Of a stretch of DNA of 42,031 bases, positions 8,804 to 18,772 are shown one piece after another (the first letter of the stretch is position 1; each line of letters opens with the position of its first letter). A program made the position numbers and the translations under genes. The notes beneath the pieces were generated by a model. That model did not search any database. It saw nothing but the letters and a program-made list of their open reading frames with translations, and was not told the DNA's origin. The DNA is from Candidatus Omnitrophota bacterium (GTDB taxonomy: Bacteria > Omnitrophota > Gorgyraeia > Zapsychrales > Fredricksoniimonadaceae), in contig JADFYF010000011.1 in assembly GCA_015233165.1 (NCBI GenBank), positions 1 through 42,031 of the forward strand, read 5' to 3'.

Positions 8804-9873
8804 TGAAGAAAGTACTCATCACAGGGGGTTGTGGTTTTGTGGGTTCTAACCTGGCCGTTGCTTTTTCCAAGCAAGGATATCAGGTCACTTCCTTGGATAA
8901 TTTTAGTCGTAAGGGCTCCGAGATTCTTAAAACAAGGATTCAGGGTTTTGGGGTGGAGGTTGTTGGGGGAGATGTGCGCAATGTCGCTGATCTCAATGAT
9001 CTTAAAGGTCCCTTCGACTTGATGATCGAGGCTTGTGCAGAACCGTCTGTTTTGGCAGGAGTTCAGGGAAAGGATGCTCGCTATGTCTTGGATGTTAATC
9101 TTCTAGGAGCAATCAATTGTTTTGAATGGGCCAGAGAAAGACATGTTCCTGTGATTTTTCTTTCCAGTTCCAGAGTCTATCCCTATGATCGTCTCAATGC
9201 TTGTCATTTTTTAGAGAAGGACACTCGTTTTGTCATGGATCAGTCTTCCTTGGGGCTCAGTCCGTCGGGAGTTTCTATCGAGATGCCGCTAGAAGGAATA
9301 CGATCTCTTTATGGGGCGACAAAATTGAGTGCAGAATTTATTCTCAAAGAGTATGCCGTTAATTATAGATTACCCTCGATCGTGAATCGTTGCGGCGTTA
9401 TCGCTGGCCCCTGGCAATTAGGTAAGGTAGATCAGGGCGTTTTTACGTATTGGTTGAGTCAGCATTATTTTAATAAAGCTCTTTCGTATATCGGATACGG
9501 CGGCAAAGGAAAACAAGTTCGGGATCTTTTGCATATTGATGATTTAACAGACTTAATTCTAAAACAAGCGGCGTGTTTGATGGGAGCAGATTCATCTTTT
9601 CGTGGAGATATATTTAATGTGGGTGGTTCGTTACATTCCAATTTGTCCTTGTTAGAGACAACAGAAATATGTCAGCAATTAACGGGGAACAGGATTAACG
9701 TGGGTCGTATTCTTGAACAACGCCCGGCAGATCTGATGTGGTATATTACGGATAATGGAAAAACAGAGAAGGTTTTTGATTGGCAGCCAAAGCACTCAGC
9801 TCAAAAGATTCTCGAAGACACCCATATCTGGCTGAGGGAGAATGAGACTCTTTTTAAACAAGTGTTTGTTTGA
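8803..9873 (+). CDS. NAD-dependent nucleotide-sugar epimerase, CDP-paratose 2-epimerase (RfbE)-like, copy 1
   Basis: This 356-residue extended short-chain dehydrogenase begins with the Rossmann motif [12 protein letters not shown]. The segment [15 protein letters not shown] is characteristic of CDP-paratose 2-epimerase-like enzymes. Catalytic residues are intact: SSSRVYP and YGATK (Y170, K174). The substrate loop contains [17 protein letters not shown]. The start overlaps the previous stop (TAATG). With rfbF and rfbG upstream, a CDP-sugar substrate is likely. It is a paralogue of the next gene. Confidence 0.8.
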   Translation: MKKVLITGGCGFVGSNLAVAFSKQGYQVTSLDNFSRKGSEILKTRIQGFGVEVVGGDVRNVADLNDLKGPFDLMIEACAEPSVLAGVQGKDARYVLDVNLLGAINCFEWARERHVPVIFLSSSRVYPYDRLNACHFLEKDTRFVMDQSSLGLSPSGVSIEMPLEGIRSLYGATKLSAEFILKEYAVNYRLPSIVNRCGVIAGPWQLGKVDQGVFTYWLSQHYFNKALSYIGYGGKGKQVRDLLHIDDLTDLILKQAACLMGADSSFRGDIFNVGGSLHSNLSLLETTEICQQLTGNRINVGRILEQRPADLMWYITDNGKTEKVFDWQPKHSAQKILEDTHIWLRENETLFKQVFV

Positions 9874-9896
9874 TTTTAGTTAAGATAGGGATGAAT

Positions 9897-10985
9897 ATGA
9901 AAACTGTTCTAGTCACAGGTTCGGCGGGATTGGTGGGTTCCGAGGTGGTTCGATTTTTTCATGAGAAGGGATTTCATGTGCTAGGAATCGACAATGATCT
10001 TCGCAAGTACTTCTTTGGAGAAGAAGGTTCAACTCAATGGAATTTAGAAGCCCTCAAAGAGGAATGTCCACGTTTTGTCAATAAAGGTGTAGATATCAGG
10101 GATCGCAAGAGTGTGATGGATATTTTCTCACAATATAATTCACAGATCAGTCTTGTTATTCATACGGCCGCTCAACCTAGTCATGACTGGGCTGCCCGTG
10201 AGCCTTTTACTGATTTTGAAGTCAATGCGACAGGAACCCTGAATCTTTTAGAAGCCACACGTCAATATTGCCCCCAGGCTGTTTTTATTTTTACGTCAAC
10301 GAATAAGGTTTATGGGGATAATCCTAATCGTCTGCCCTTGGTAGAACAAGAAACGCGCTGGGAAATAGACGACAAGCATCCTTATCATGCTCAAGGGATT
10401 GATGAATACATGTCCCTGGACCATTGCACTCATTCCATTTTTGGAGCTTCTAAGCTAGCGGCTGATGTTTTAGTTCAGGAGTATGGCCGTTATTTTGGGA
10501 TGAAAACAGGTGTTTTTCGTGGGGGATGTTTAACCGGCCCTAGACATTCGGGCGCTGAATTGCATGGTTTCTTAGCCTATTTAATGAAATGTGCGTTGAC
10601 GGGACGAGAATATCGTATCTTTGGGTATAATGGGAAGCAGGTCAGGGATAATATTCATTCCTTCGATTTAACAAATGCCTTTTATCATTTTTATCTCAAT
10701 CCTCGTCCAGGGGAAGCCTATAATATTGGTGGCAGCAGGTTCAGTAATTGCTCCTTGCTTGAAGCGATCGCCTTCTGTGAAAAGATTAGCTTAAAGACAA
10801 TGAAAACTTCCTATGTCCCATCGAATCGCACGGGGGATCATATATGGTGGATTAGCGATGTATCTAAGTTTGCTAGCCATTATCCTCAGTGGCGTTTAAC
10901 TAAGAATATTGAAGATATTCTTCGAGAGATTTATGATTACAACTGCAAGCGTTGGCTTACAGAGGTTGGAAGACAGGATTATTAG
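9897..10985 (+). CDS. NAD-dependent epimerase, CDP-paratose 2-epimerase-like, copy 2 (catalytic Tyr replaced by Phe)
   Basis: This 362-residue extended SDR is closely allied to CDP-paratose/tyvelose epimerases, with [13 protein letters not shown] at the N-terminus, [15 protein letters not shown] and [17 protein letters not shown]. The ATG at 9897 is preferred because AGGG lies seven bases before it; alternatives are ATG 9891 and TTG 9870. The expected YxxxK catalytic motif reads FGASK (F182, K186), so the general acid/base tyrosine is missing. The neighbouring paralogue keeps its tyrosine. I recall FGASK in other members of this subfamily, so it may be a conserved variant rather than a mutation. 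Confidence 0.8.
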   Translation: MKTVLVTGSAGLVGSEVVRFFHEKGFHVLGIDNDLRKYFFGEEGSTQWNLEALKEECPRFVNKGVDIRDRKSVMDIFSQYNSQISLVIHTAAQPSHDWAAREPFTDFEVNATGTLNLLEATRQYCPQAVFIFTSTNKVYGDNPNRLPLVEQETRWEIDDKHPYHAQGIDEYMSLDHCTHSIFGASKLAADVLVQEYGRYFGMKTGVFRGGCLTGPRHSGAELHGFLAYLMKCALTGREYRIFGYNGKQVRDNIHSFDLTNAFYHFYLNPRPGEAYNIGGSRFSNCSLLEAIAFCEKISLKTMKTSYVPSNRTGDHIWWISDVSKFASHYPQWRLTKNIEDILREIYDYNCKRWLTEVGRQDY

Positions 10986-11738
10986 ATGGAAAAGACCAAT
11001 AATATTTTTCTTACGATATTAATACCTGCGCATAATGAAGAAGCTGGCATCTCTTCAACGTGTGAAGCGATCATGAATACCTTTGGATCTAAGGGAATGG
11101 ATGATTATGAGATTTTGATTGTTAACGATAATAGCAGTGATCAAACGGAAGACGTTTTGAAGGGACTTTGTGTTAAGTACAAGACGATACGGTATATTAA
11201 CAATACCCCTCCCCATGGTTTTGGATTTGCAGTTCGAAAGGGTTTAAAAGAATTTCGTGGAGAGGCGGTTGCCATTGTGATGGCGGATTTATCTGATTCT
11301 CCCGAGGATATTGTTAAGTATTATCAAGAATTGAAGAATGGAGCGGAGTGTGTTTTTGGATCACGTTTTATAAAACATTCTAAAGTTTATGATTACCCTA
11401 TTCATAAGTATGTGTTAAATCGATTGGGGAATTGGTTTATTAAAATGTTGTTTTCCCTTTCCTATAACGATACAACGAATGCCTTTAAAGCCTACCGACG
11501 ACAAGTCATTGTTGGTTTACAGCCATTGTTATCTCACCACTTTAACTTAACTGTTGAAATACCTTTGAAAGCTATTGTCCGAGGTTTCCATTATGTTGTC
11601 GTTCCTATCTCCTGGACTAACCGTAAGGCGGGAGTGTCGAAATTTAAAATTAAGGAAATGGGCAGCAGGTATCTTTTTATCATCTTTTATGTTTGGTTGG
11701 AAAAGACATTTTCAATGGGAGACTATAAAAGATTGTGA
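10986..11738 (+). CDS. GT2 glycosyltransferase, dolichyl-/polyprenyl-phosphate sugar synthase-like
   Basis: This 250-residue GT2 enzyme resembles DPM1/GtrB, which transfers a sugar from a nucleotide donor to polyprenyl phosphate. Visible motifs are ILIPAHNEEAGI, VNDNSSDQTEDVL, the metal-binding region VMADLSDSPEDIV and SWTNRKAGVSKF near the end. It lacks the two C-terminal transmembrane segments of GtrB and has one hydrophobic stretch (YLFIIFYVWLEKTF). The ATG directly follows the stop of the epimerase. Its product could feed the GT-C enzymes of the cluster, which is an inference from family pairing. Confidence 0.85.
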   Translation: MEKTNNIFLTILIPAHNEEAGISSTCEAIMNTFGSKGMDDYEILIVNDNSSDQTEDVLKGLCVKYKTIRYINNTPPHGFGFAVRKGLKEFRGEAVAIVMADLSDSPEDIVKYYQELKNGAECVFGSRFIKHSKVYDYPIHKYVLNRLGNWFIKMLFSLSYNDTTNAFKAYRRQVIVGLQPLLSHHFNLTVEIPLKAIVRGFHYVVVPISWTNRKAGVSKFKIKEMGSRYLFIIFYVWLEKTFSMGDYKRL

Positions 11739-11751
11739 AGACCATTAAGGT

Positions 11752-12924
11752 ATGAATGTCTTACAGATCCATAATCATTATATTTTCCCTGGTGGGGAAG
11801 ATACCGTAGCCGCCTCAGAAGCATCGTTATTATCCTCATATGGCCACCATGTTTTCCAATATCATCGATCCAATCATGAACTTAAAGGTTTGCCACTTGT
11901 AGAACAACTTAAGTTCTATCTGCAGGATATTTATTTCTATAAACGGGTTTATAAGGATTTGCGCAAGCTTATTGATCAAAAGAAGCCGGATGTCGCTCAT
12001 TGTCATAATGCTTTTTTTCTGTTAGGACCAGCCGCCTATGAAGCATGTTTTGATGCGGGTGTTCCGGTCGTGCAAACACTTCATAATTATCGCTTTCTAT
12101 GTGCAGCGGGGACTTTCTTTAGAAATGGACATGTTTGTGAGGATTGCGTCCGTCAGGGACGAGGAGCGGGGATTAAATATGGTTGTTGGCATGGTTTTGG
12201 AGCCAGCTTTTTAATGACACGGGTTATTGAAACGTATGAGAAGCGCGGCCTGTTAGACAAGATTTCAAGTTTTATAGCTTTAAGTAATTTTAGTCGACAG
12301 AAGTTCCTGGAATCTGGATGGAATCCTAAACGAATGACAGTGAATGGAAATTTTCTAGAAGAGGATCCTGGCGGTGTTTCTTTTAAGGGGAAGCATATTT
12401 TGTATGTGGGGGCACTTCAAGAGTATAAAGGGATAGAAGTTCTTTTAAAGGCCTGGGGACTGTCATCAAAGGCGTTGCCGCTTAAGGTGGTAGGAAGCGG
12501 ACCGATGGTATCGCTGTTTGAGGATCAATTCGTTAAGGGCATCGAATATTTGGGGCAGAAATCATCGACGGAAGTTATGGAATTAATCAAGGACTCCTTA
12601 TGTGTCGTCATTCCTTCTTTATGTTATGAGAATTTTCCAAGAGTCATTATTGAAGCGTACGCCTGTGGGGTTCCTGTTGTTGCCAGCAATCTGGGTGCTT
12701 TAAAAGAAATCGTCGAGGATCAAAAGACGGGTTTGCTTTTTGAAGCACACAACATGGGATCATTATCAGAGAAACTAGATTTTCTCATTCAGAACCCACA
12801 GGAAGCTTCGCGAATGGGAAAACAGGCTCGAGCGGCTTTTGAACAAAAATATTCCAAGACAAGGCATTATGAGATCATGATGAATATTTATCAAAAGGCT
12901 ATGCACCCTGAAGAAGACTTTTAA
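11752..12924 (+). CDS. GT4 family glycosyltransferase
   Basis: This 390-residue GT-B enzyme opens with NVLQIHNHYIFPGGEDTVAA, a start typical of a GT4 subgroup in polysaccharide clusters. It contains VVQTLHNYRFLCAAG and a Cys-containing loop (VCEDCVRQG). The donor domain has LYVGALQEYKGIEVLLKAW, and ENFPRVIIEAYACGVPVVAS includes the EX7E site. An ATG directly after its stop opens a short 24-codon frame that overlaps the next gene. The specific sugar is unknown. Confidence 0.87.
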   Translation: MNVLQIHNHYIFPGGEDTVAASEASLLSSYGHHVFQYHRSNHELKGLPLVEQLKFYLQDIYFYKRVYKDLRKLIDQKKPDVAHCHNAFFLLGPAAYEACFDAGVPVVQTLHNYRFLCAAGTFFRNGHVCEDCVRQGRGAGIKYGCWHGFGASFLMTRVIETYEKRGLLDKISSFIALSNFSRQKFLESGWNPKRMTVNGNFLEEDPGGVSFKGKHILYVGALQEYKGIEVLLKAWGLSSKALPLKVVGSGPMVSLFEDQFVKGIEYLGQKSSTEVMELIKDSLCVVIPSLCYENFPRVIIEAYACGVPVVASNLGALKEIVEDQKTGLLFEAHNMGSLSEKLDFLIQNPQEASRMGKQARAAFEQKYSKTRHYEIMMNIYQKAMHPEEDF

Positions 12925-12965
12925 ATGAACTATTATTTTATCGTAGTCACAATAGGATACATCGC

Positions 12966-14594
12966 ATGGTGTCTCGCCATTCATGGGGCAAAACTATAAT
13001 TCCCCTGTCGCATTTGCCTACCTGTTTTTTTATTATCGGATACCCATTATTCTGGATAGAACTGTATTTTTTAAAGTCGCCGCAAGGAGTAACCTCTCCC
13101 TTGGCGTGGGTTTTATTTTTGTTTGTATTTGTATCTATTTTAGGACAATCATGGGGGGTGTTTAAAGCTGGTTGGAGTCAGCTGCGTTCGTTTGGGTTGT
13201 CTCTTGGATTATTTGAGAAGTTTCTCTGGCTGAGCGGATTTATTTTAGTTGGAGTGATTCTGATCATCATTATTCTAGCGGGAATGCAGCCGATCCATTT
13301 AACACAAGAAACCGACTGTATGCAGTATCATTATGCCTTGCCGAGGCAACATCTGATTTTAGGTTCGTTTGCTCATATTCCATGGGCTGCGGATGATTTA
13401 TTTTTACTTCCCCTTGATTTTTCTTTGTCTCCGTTTTGGTTTGCTACAGAATTTCCTAACAAAATTCCACAATTGATTGTTATGTTTGGATTGATCGCTG
13501 TTTTGATAAGATTGGCATTCTCGCTGAGGGGAGCAATCCGTTATGGGAATTTAATCTTGATTGTTTTTGCAGTCCTAGGCTCTCGTGGATTAGGCATACA
13601 AATGGGTACGGGGATGTTAGATTTAGTAGTAGCTTACTTATTTTTTGCATCTTTAGATAGTTTTCGTCAAGGGCAATGGGGGATGGGAGCCGTTGAGTTT
13701 ACTTTCTTTTTTTGGTCTAAACCGTTATTACCCCTACAAGTTCTCTTCGTACTATTGTTATTAGGCATGGCGCTGGTTATGGCTAGATACTTTAAGTGGC
13801 CAATGATTGAGGAATTTAAGATTCAACATTGGCAAAAAGGATTATGTTTGTTTGTTGTATTGAGTGTGTTCGTAGCAGGTCCTTTTATCATGAAATCTAT
13901 TTATTATGCTGCGACACCGCTGTTTCCCATAGAGCCAGGAATGTTAGGGAATAAAGCGGCTATTCAATCTAATCCGCAAGCCTGGATGTCTTTGCAAAAG
14001 GCTAGTTTCATATGGATGCATGGGGTTAAAGATAATTACGGCCATGGAAGAGGAATTATCGCGTTTATCAAGCATTGGTGGCTATTGGCTGTTCCAGAAA
14101 AAGGAGTGAATAATAGTTTTGATTATCCTATGGGTTTGAGTTATTTGCTTTTTATAGGACCGTTTTTATTTTATTTGGTTAGAGATTTCATGGGACGAAA
14201 AGTATCCGTGGGGAGCTGGGTTGTTATTTTTTTATGGATGCTCTGGTGGTTGAGTACTCAGCAGGCAAGATTCCTTTATATTCCAATACTGATGGTCTTT
14301 CTTTTGGTTTCTGTGCGATTGGCTAAACCTTCTAGAAGCCTGTTGATAGGCTTGATGGTGGCGCTTTTGATGCAGGTTGTTTCATTGTTAGGAGCGCATA
14401 GAAAAGATATCTTTCACCCCTCTTGGGATGTCCTAAGAGAGCAGGATCGACGTTTAGTTGAAATGAGTCGGGCCTACCAAAGAGATTCTAAGAAAGGTTA
14501 TATTGATTGCCCTAGTCATGAAGTTGCCTACGCTCAATTTCCTGTCAGAGTTATCAAGGAAAACTTGCCGCATACAATTCTTTTTGATATATAA
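12966..14594 (+). CDS. Polytopic membrane protein, probable GT-C glycosyltransferase
   Basis: This 542-residue hydrophobic protein has roughly ten transmembrane segments and a short soluble tail. The loop after the early membrane segments contains TQETDCMQYHYALPRQHLI, an acidic/His periplasmic loop of the kind seen in GT-C glycosyltransferases. I do not recognise a specific family. The N-terminus is uncertain: an ATG directly coupled to the preceding stop (12925) opens another frame encoding a hydrophobic peptide that ends inside this gene, whereas the frame used here begins at the ATG at 12966. Context implies a role in polysaccharide assembly. Confidence 0.65.
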   Translation: MVSRHSWGKTIIPLSHLPTCFFIIGYPLFWIELYFLKSPQGVTSPLAWVLFLFVFVSILGQSWGVFKAGWSQLRSFGLSLGLFEKFLWLSGFILVGVILIIIILAGMQPIHLTQETDCMQYHYALPRQHLILGSFAHIPWAADDLFLLPLDFSLSPFWFATEFPNKIPQLIVMFGLIAVLIRLAFSLRGAIRYGNLILIVFAVLGSRGLGIQMGTGMLDLVVAYLFFASLDSFRQGQWGMGAVEFTFFFWSKPLLPLQVLFVLLLLGMALVMARYFKWPMIEEFKIQHWQKGLCLFVVLSVFVAGPFIMKSIYYAATPLFPIEPGMLGNKAAIQSNPQAWMSLQKASFIWMHGVKDNYGHGRGIIAFIKHWWLLAVPEKGVNNSFDYPMGLSYLLFIGPFLFYLVRDFMGRKVSVGSWVVIFLWMLWWLSTQQARFLYIPILMVFLLVSVRLAKPSRSLLIGLMVALLMQVVSLLGAHRKDIFHPSWDVLREQDRRLVEMSRAYQRDSKKGYIDCPSHEVAYAQFPVRVIKENLPHTILFDI

Positions 14595-14611
14595 TACCCC
14601 CTTCTCAAAAT

Positions 14612-15364
14612 ATGATAGAAACGATTTTATTACTAGGGGTTAAGGTTAGCAGAGTCAATCTTGATTCTGCTAGTCAGCAAATTTTCCAATGGATTAAGGA
14701 AAAGAAGCAGACCTATGTCTGCGTTGCTCCTGTTGCCACCTTGGTGGACGCCAATCGAGATCCGGCGTATGCTGCTGTTGTCAATGCGGCGGGCATGGTC
14801 ACACCGGATGGTATGCCCGTCGTATGGTTAGCTCGTGCTAAAGGTTGCCGTGACATTGAACGGACCTATGGCCCGGATTTGATGCGGTTGGTTTGTAAAC
14901 AATTTCAGCAAAAAGGGTTACGTCATTTTTTTTATGGCAGCACAGAGAAGACCTTGGTACAATTGCAGCAATCTTTAAAGGAACAGTATTTAGATATCAA
15001 CATCGTTGGAGTCTATTCACCATCCTTCCAATCACAGGCTGTTCGTGAAAGCGATGAGGTGATACGCCTGATCAATGAATCCAAGGCGGATGTTCTTTGG
15101 GTGGGATTGGGTTCACCCAAGCAGGATTTCTGGATGAGTATGCACAGGCCTTTACTGGATGTGCCTGTGATTGTCGGAGCTGGAGCGGCTTTTGACTTTT
15201 TATCAGGCTGCAAACCTCAAGCCCCTGTATGGATGCAGCGAAGCGGTTTAGAGTGGGTGTTTCGCTTGGGCTGTGAACCCCAACGTCTCTGGCGACGGTA
15301 TTTGATTGGAAATACACTGTTTATATTTTATATTTTAAGGGATCTTATTAAGAGAAATCTATGA
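14612..15364 (+). CDS. WecG/TagA/CpsF family glycosyltransferase (GT26)
   Basis: This 250-residue GT26 enzyme adds the second sugar (for example ManNAcA, ManNAc or glucose) to a polyprenyl-diphosphate-linked sugar at the inner face of the membrane. Family hallmarks are VAPVATLVDANRDPAYA, the diagnostic MVTPDGMPVVWLAR, RTYGPDLM, WVGLGSPKQDFWM and the C-terminal GLEWVFRLGCEPQRLWRRY. The length is standard. It overlaps the following polyprenyl-phosphate sugar transferase by four bases (ATGA), fitting consecutive first and second steps of repeat-unit assembly. Confidence 0.93.
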   Translation: MIETILLLGVKVSRVNLDSASQQIFQWIKEKKQTYVCVAPVATLVDANRDPAYAAVVNAAGMVTPDGMPVVWLARAKGCRDIERTYGPDLMRLVCKQFQQKGLRHFFYGSTEKTLVQLQQSLKEQYLDINIVGVYSPSFQSQAVRESDEVIRLINESKADVLWVGLGSPKQDFWMSMHRPLLDVPVIVGAGAAFDFLSGCKPQAPVWMQRSGLEWVFRLGCEPQRLWRRYLIGNTLFIFYILRDLIKRNL

Positions 15365-16785
15365 CACAGCGCAATTTTGTTCATACGAGTTTAATACGAT
15401 TGGTTTACACACTGCTGGATGTGATCGCAGTAACTCTTGCCTTCTATTTAGCCTGTTTCTTTAGACCTCAAACCATTCCTTTTCCTGTTGGCTTTGAAGG
15501 ATTCTTTTTAAGTCCTCATAATCCTTATCGGTTAATCTTTGTGTTATGGCTGTTGGTGGTTTTGTTTTTTAATCAGGCGCATAATCTTTACCAAACTCGA
15601 CGGACGATGCTAGAGACGATGGAGATTTGGGAGGTTGTTAAATCGGTTCTTAGTGCGACCTTTGTAGGGATTATTATTACCTATCTTTTAAAGGTGCAAG
15701 ATTTTCCTCGCAGTGTTTTGATCATTAGTGTGATTTTACAAACTATATTTTTGTCTTCATGGCGTATCGCTAAGAAGATATTGGTGGATTACCTGGTGTC
15801 CAATGGATACAACAATTTTAATGCGCTTATTATTGGTGCAGGGAAGATAGGTCGACTTTTAGAGAAAGAAATTAAGAATCGTCCAGGATTAGGAATCAAG
15901 GTGATTGGATTTCTGGATGATTTTAAGGATGTGAAAGCGAATTCGAAGGATATCTTAGGGAGGGTTGAGGATTTTTCAGATATTGTCCGTCGATCTTTTG
16001 TTAAGACTATTTTTGTGACGATTCATCCTGATGACAAAATGCTAGTCAGTATATTAGAGCAGTCCAAAGAATTAGACGTGGCTGTCAGGGTGGTTCCTCA
16101 AGGCTTTGAGTGGATGTCTAAGGACACCAATCGTTTTAATATTGGAGTCGTTCCTATCTTAGAATATACCCATATTGAGGTGTCATACAGGCAACAGGCG
16201 AAGAGAGTCTTTGATTTTGTTTTATCGGTGATTGGCTTTATTTGTTTTATGCCTGTTTTCTTGTTTCTTGGGATATGGATTAAGATGGATAGTCGAGGCC
16301 CCATATTTTACACATCCCAACGTTACGGTAAGGGGGGGCGAATATTTCATATGTTAAAATTCCGCAGTATGGTGATTAATGCGGATGAATTACTAGCACA
16401 GCTAAAGGTAAAGAATGAGGTGGATGGTCCTATTTTTAAAATCAGAAAAGATCCTCGAATAACGAAGGTGGGAGCATTTTTACGTAAATACAGTCTCGAT
16501 GAATTGCCGCAAATTTTAAACGTTATTTTTGGCGACATGAGTTTGGTCGGTCCCAGGCCTCTTCCTATTGAACAGATTGAGAAAGAAGATCTCAGGCAAT
16601 TAAAACGCTTGAATATTAGACCAGGAATTACAGGTTTATGGCAGATCAGAGGACGCAGTGACGTTTCCTTTCAGCGTTTCTTACGTTGGGATATTTGGTA
16701 TATAAATAATTGGTCATTTAGTTTAGATTTGTATATATTGTTTCAAACTTTACCGGTCGTCATTAAAGGCAGAGGAGCGTATTAA
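15361..16785 (+). CDS. Polyprenyl-phosphate glycosylphosphotransferase (WcaJ/WbaP family)
   Basis: This 474-residue initiating sugar-phosphate transferase starts the lipid-linked glycan on undecaprenyl phosphate. The N-terminus has four or five transmembrane helices (residues about 10-130), followed by a CoA-binding-like Rossmann domain (ALIIGAGKIGRLLEKEI). The C-terminal catalytic domain contains KRVFDFVLSVIGFICF, MLKFRSM, the Asp/Glu motif DELPQILNVIFGDMSLVGPRP and RPGITGLWQIRGRS. All expected catalytic motifs are present. The gene overlaps the GT26 gene before it and abuts gmd. The first sugar could be glucose, galactose or a similar hexose-1-phosphate. Confidence 0.93.
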   Translation: MTQRNFVHTSLIRLVYTLLDVIAVTLAFYLACFFRPQTIPFPVGFEGFFLSPHNPYRLIFVLWLLVVLFFNQAHNLYQTRRTMLETMEIWEVVKSVLSATFVGIIITYLLKVQDFPRSVLIISVILQTIFLSSWRIAKKILVDYLVSNGYNNFNALIIGAGKIGRLLEKEIKNRPGLGIKVIGFLDDFKDVKANSKDILGRVEDFSDIVRRSFVKTIFVTIHPDDKMLVSILEQSKELDVAVRVVPQGFEWMSKDTNRFNIGVVPILEYTHIEVSYRQQAKRVFDFVLSVIGFICFMPVFLFLGIWIKMDSRGPIFYTSQRYGKGGRIFHMLKFRSMVINADELLAQLKVKNEVDGPIFKIRKDPRITKVGAFLRKYSLDELPQILNVIFGDMSLVGPRPLPIEQIEKEDLRQLKRLNIRPGITGLWQIRGRSDVSFQRFLRWDIWYINNWSFSLDLYILFQTLPVVIKGRGAY

Positions 16786-18743
<1,958 letters not shown>

Positions 18744-18772
18744 AACATCAACAGGTGCTGCTGTCGGTTGGG

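Noticed and set aside
12983-13165. 60-codon + frame with hydrophobic residues
   Set aside because: It is the shifted reading of the membrane glycosyltransferase N-terminus; the hydrophobicity is inherited from T-rich codons.
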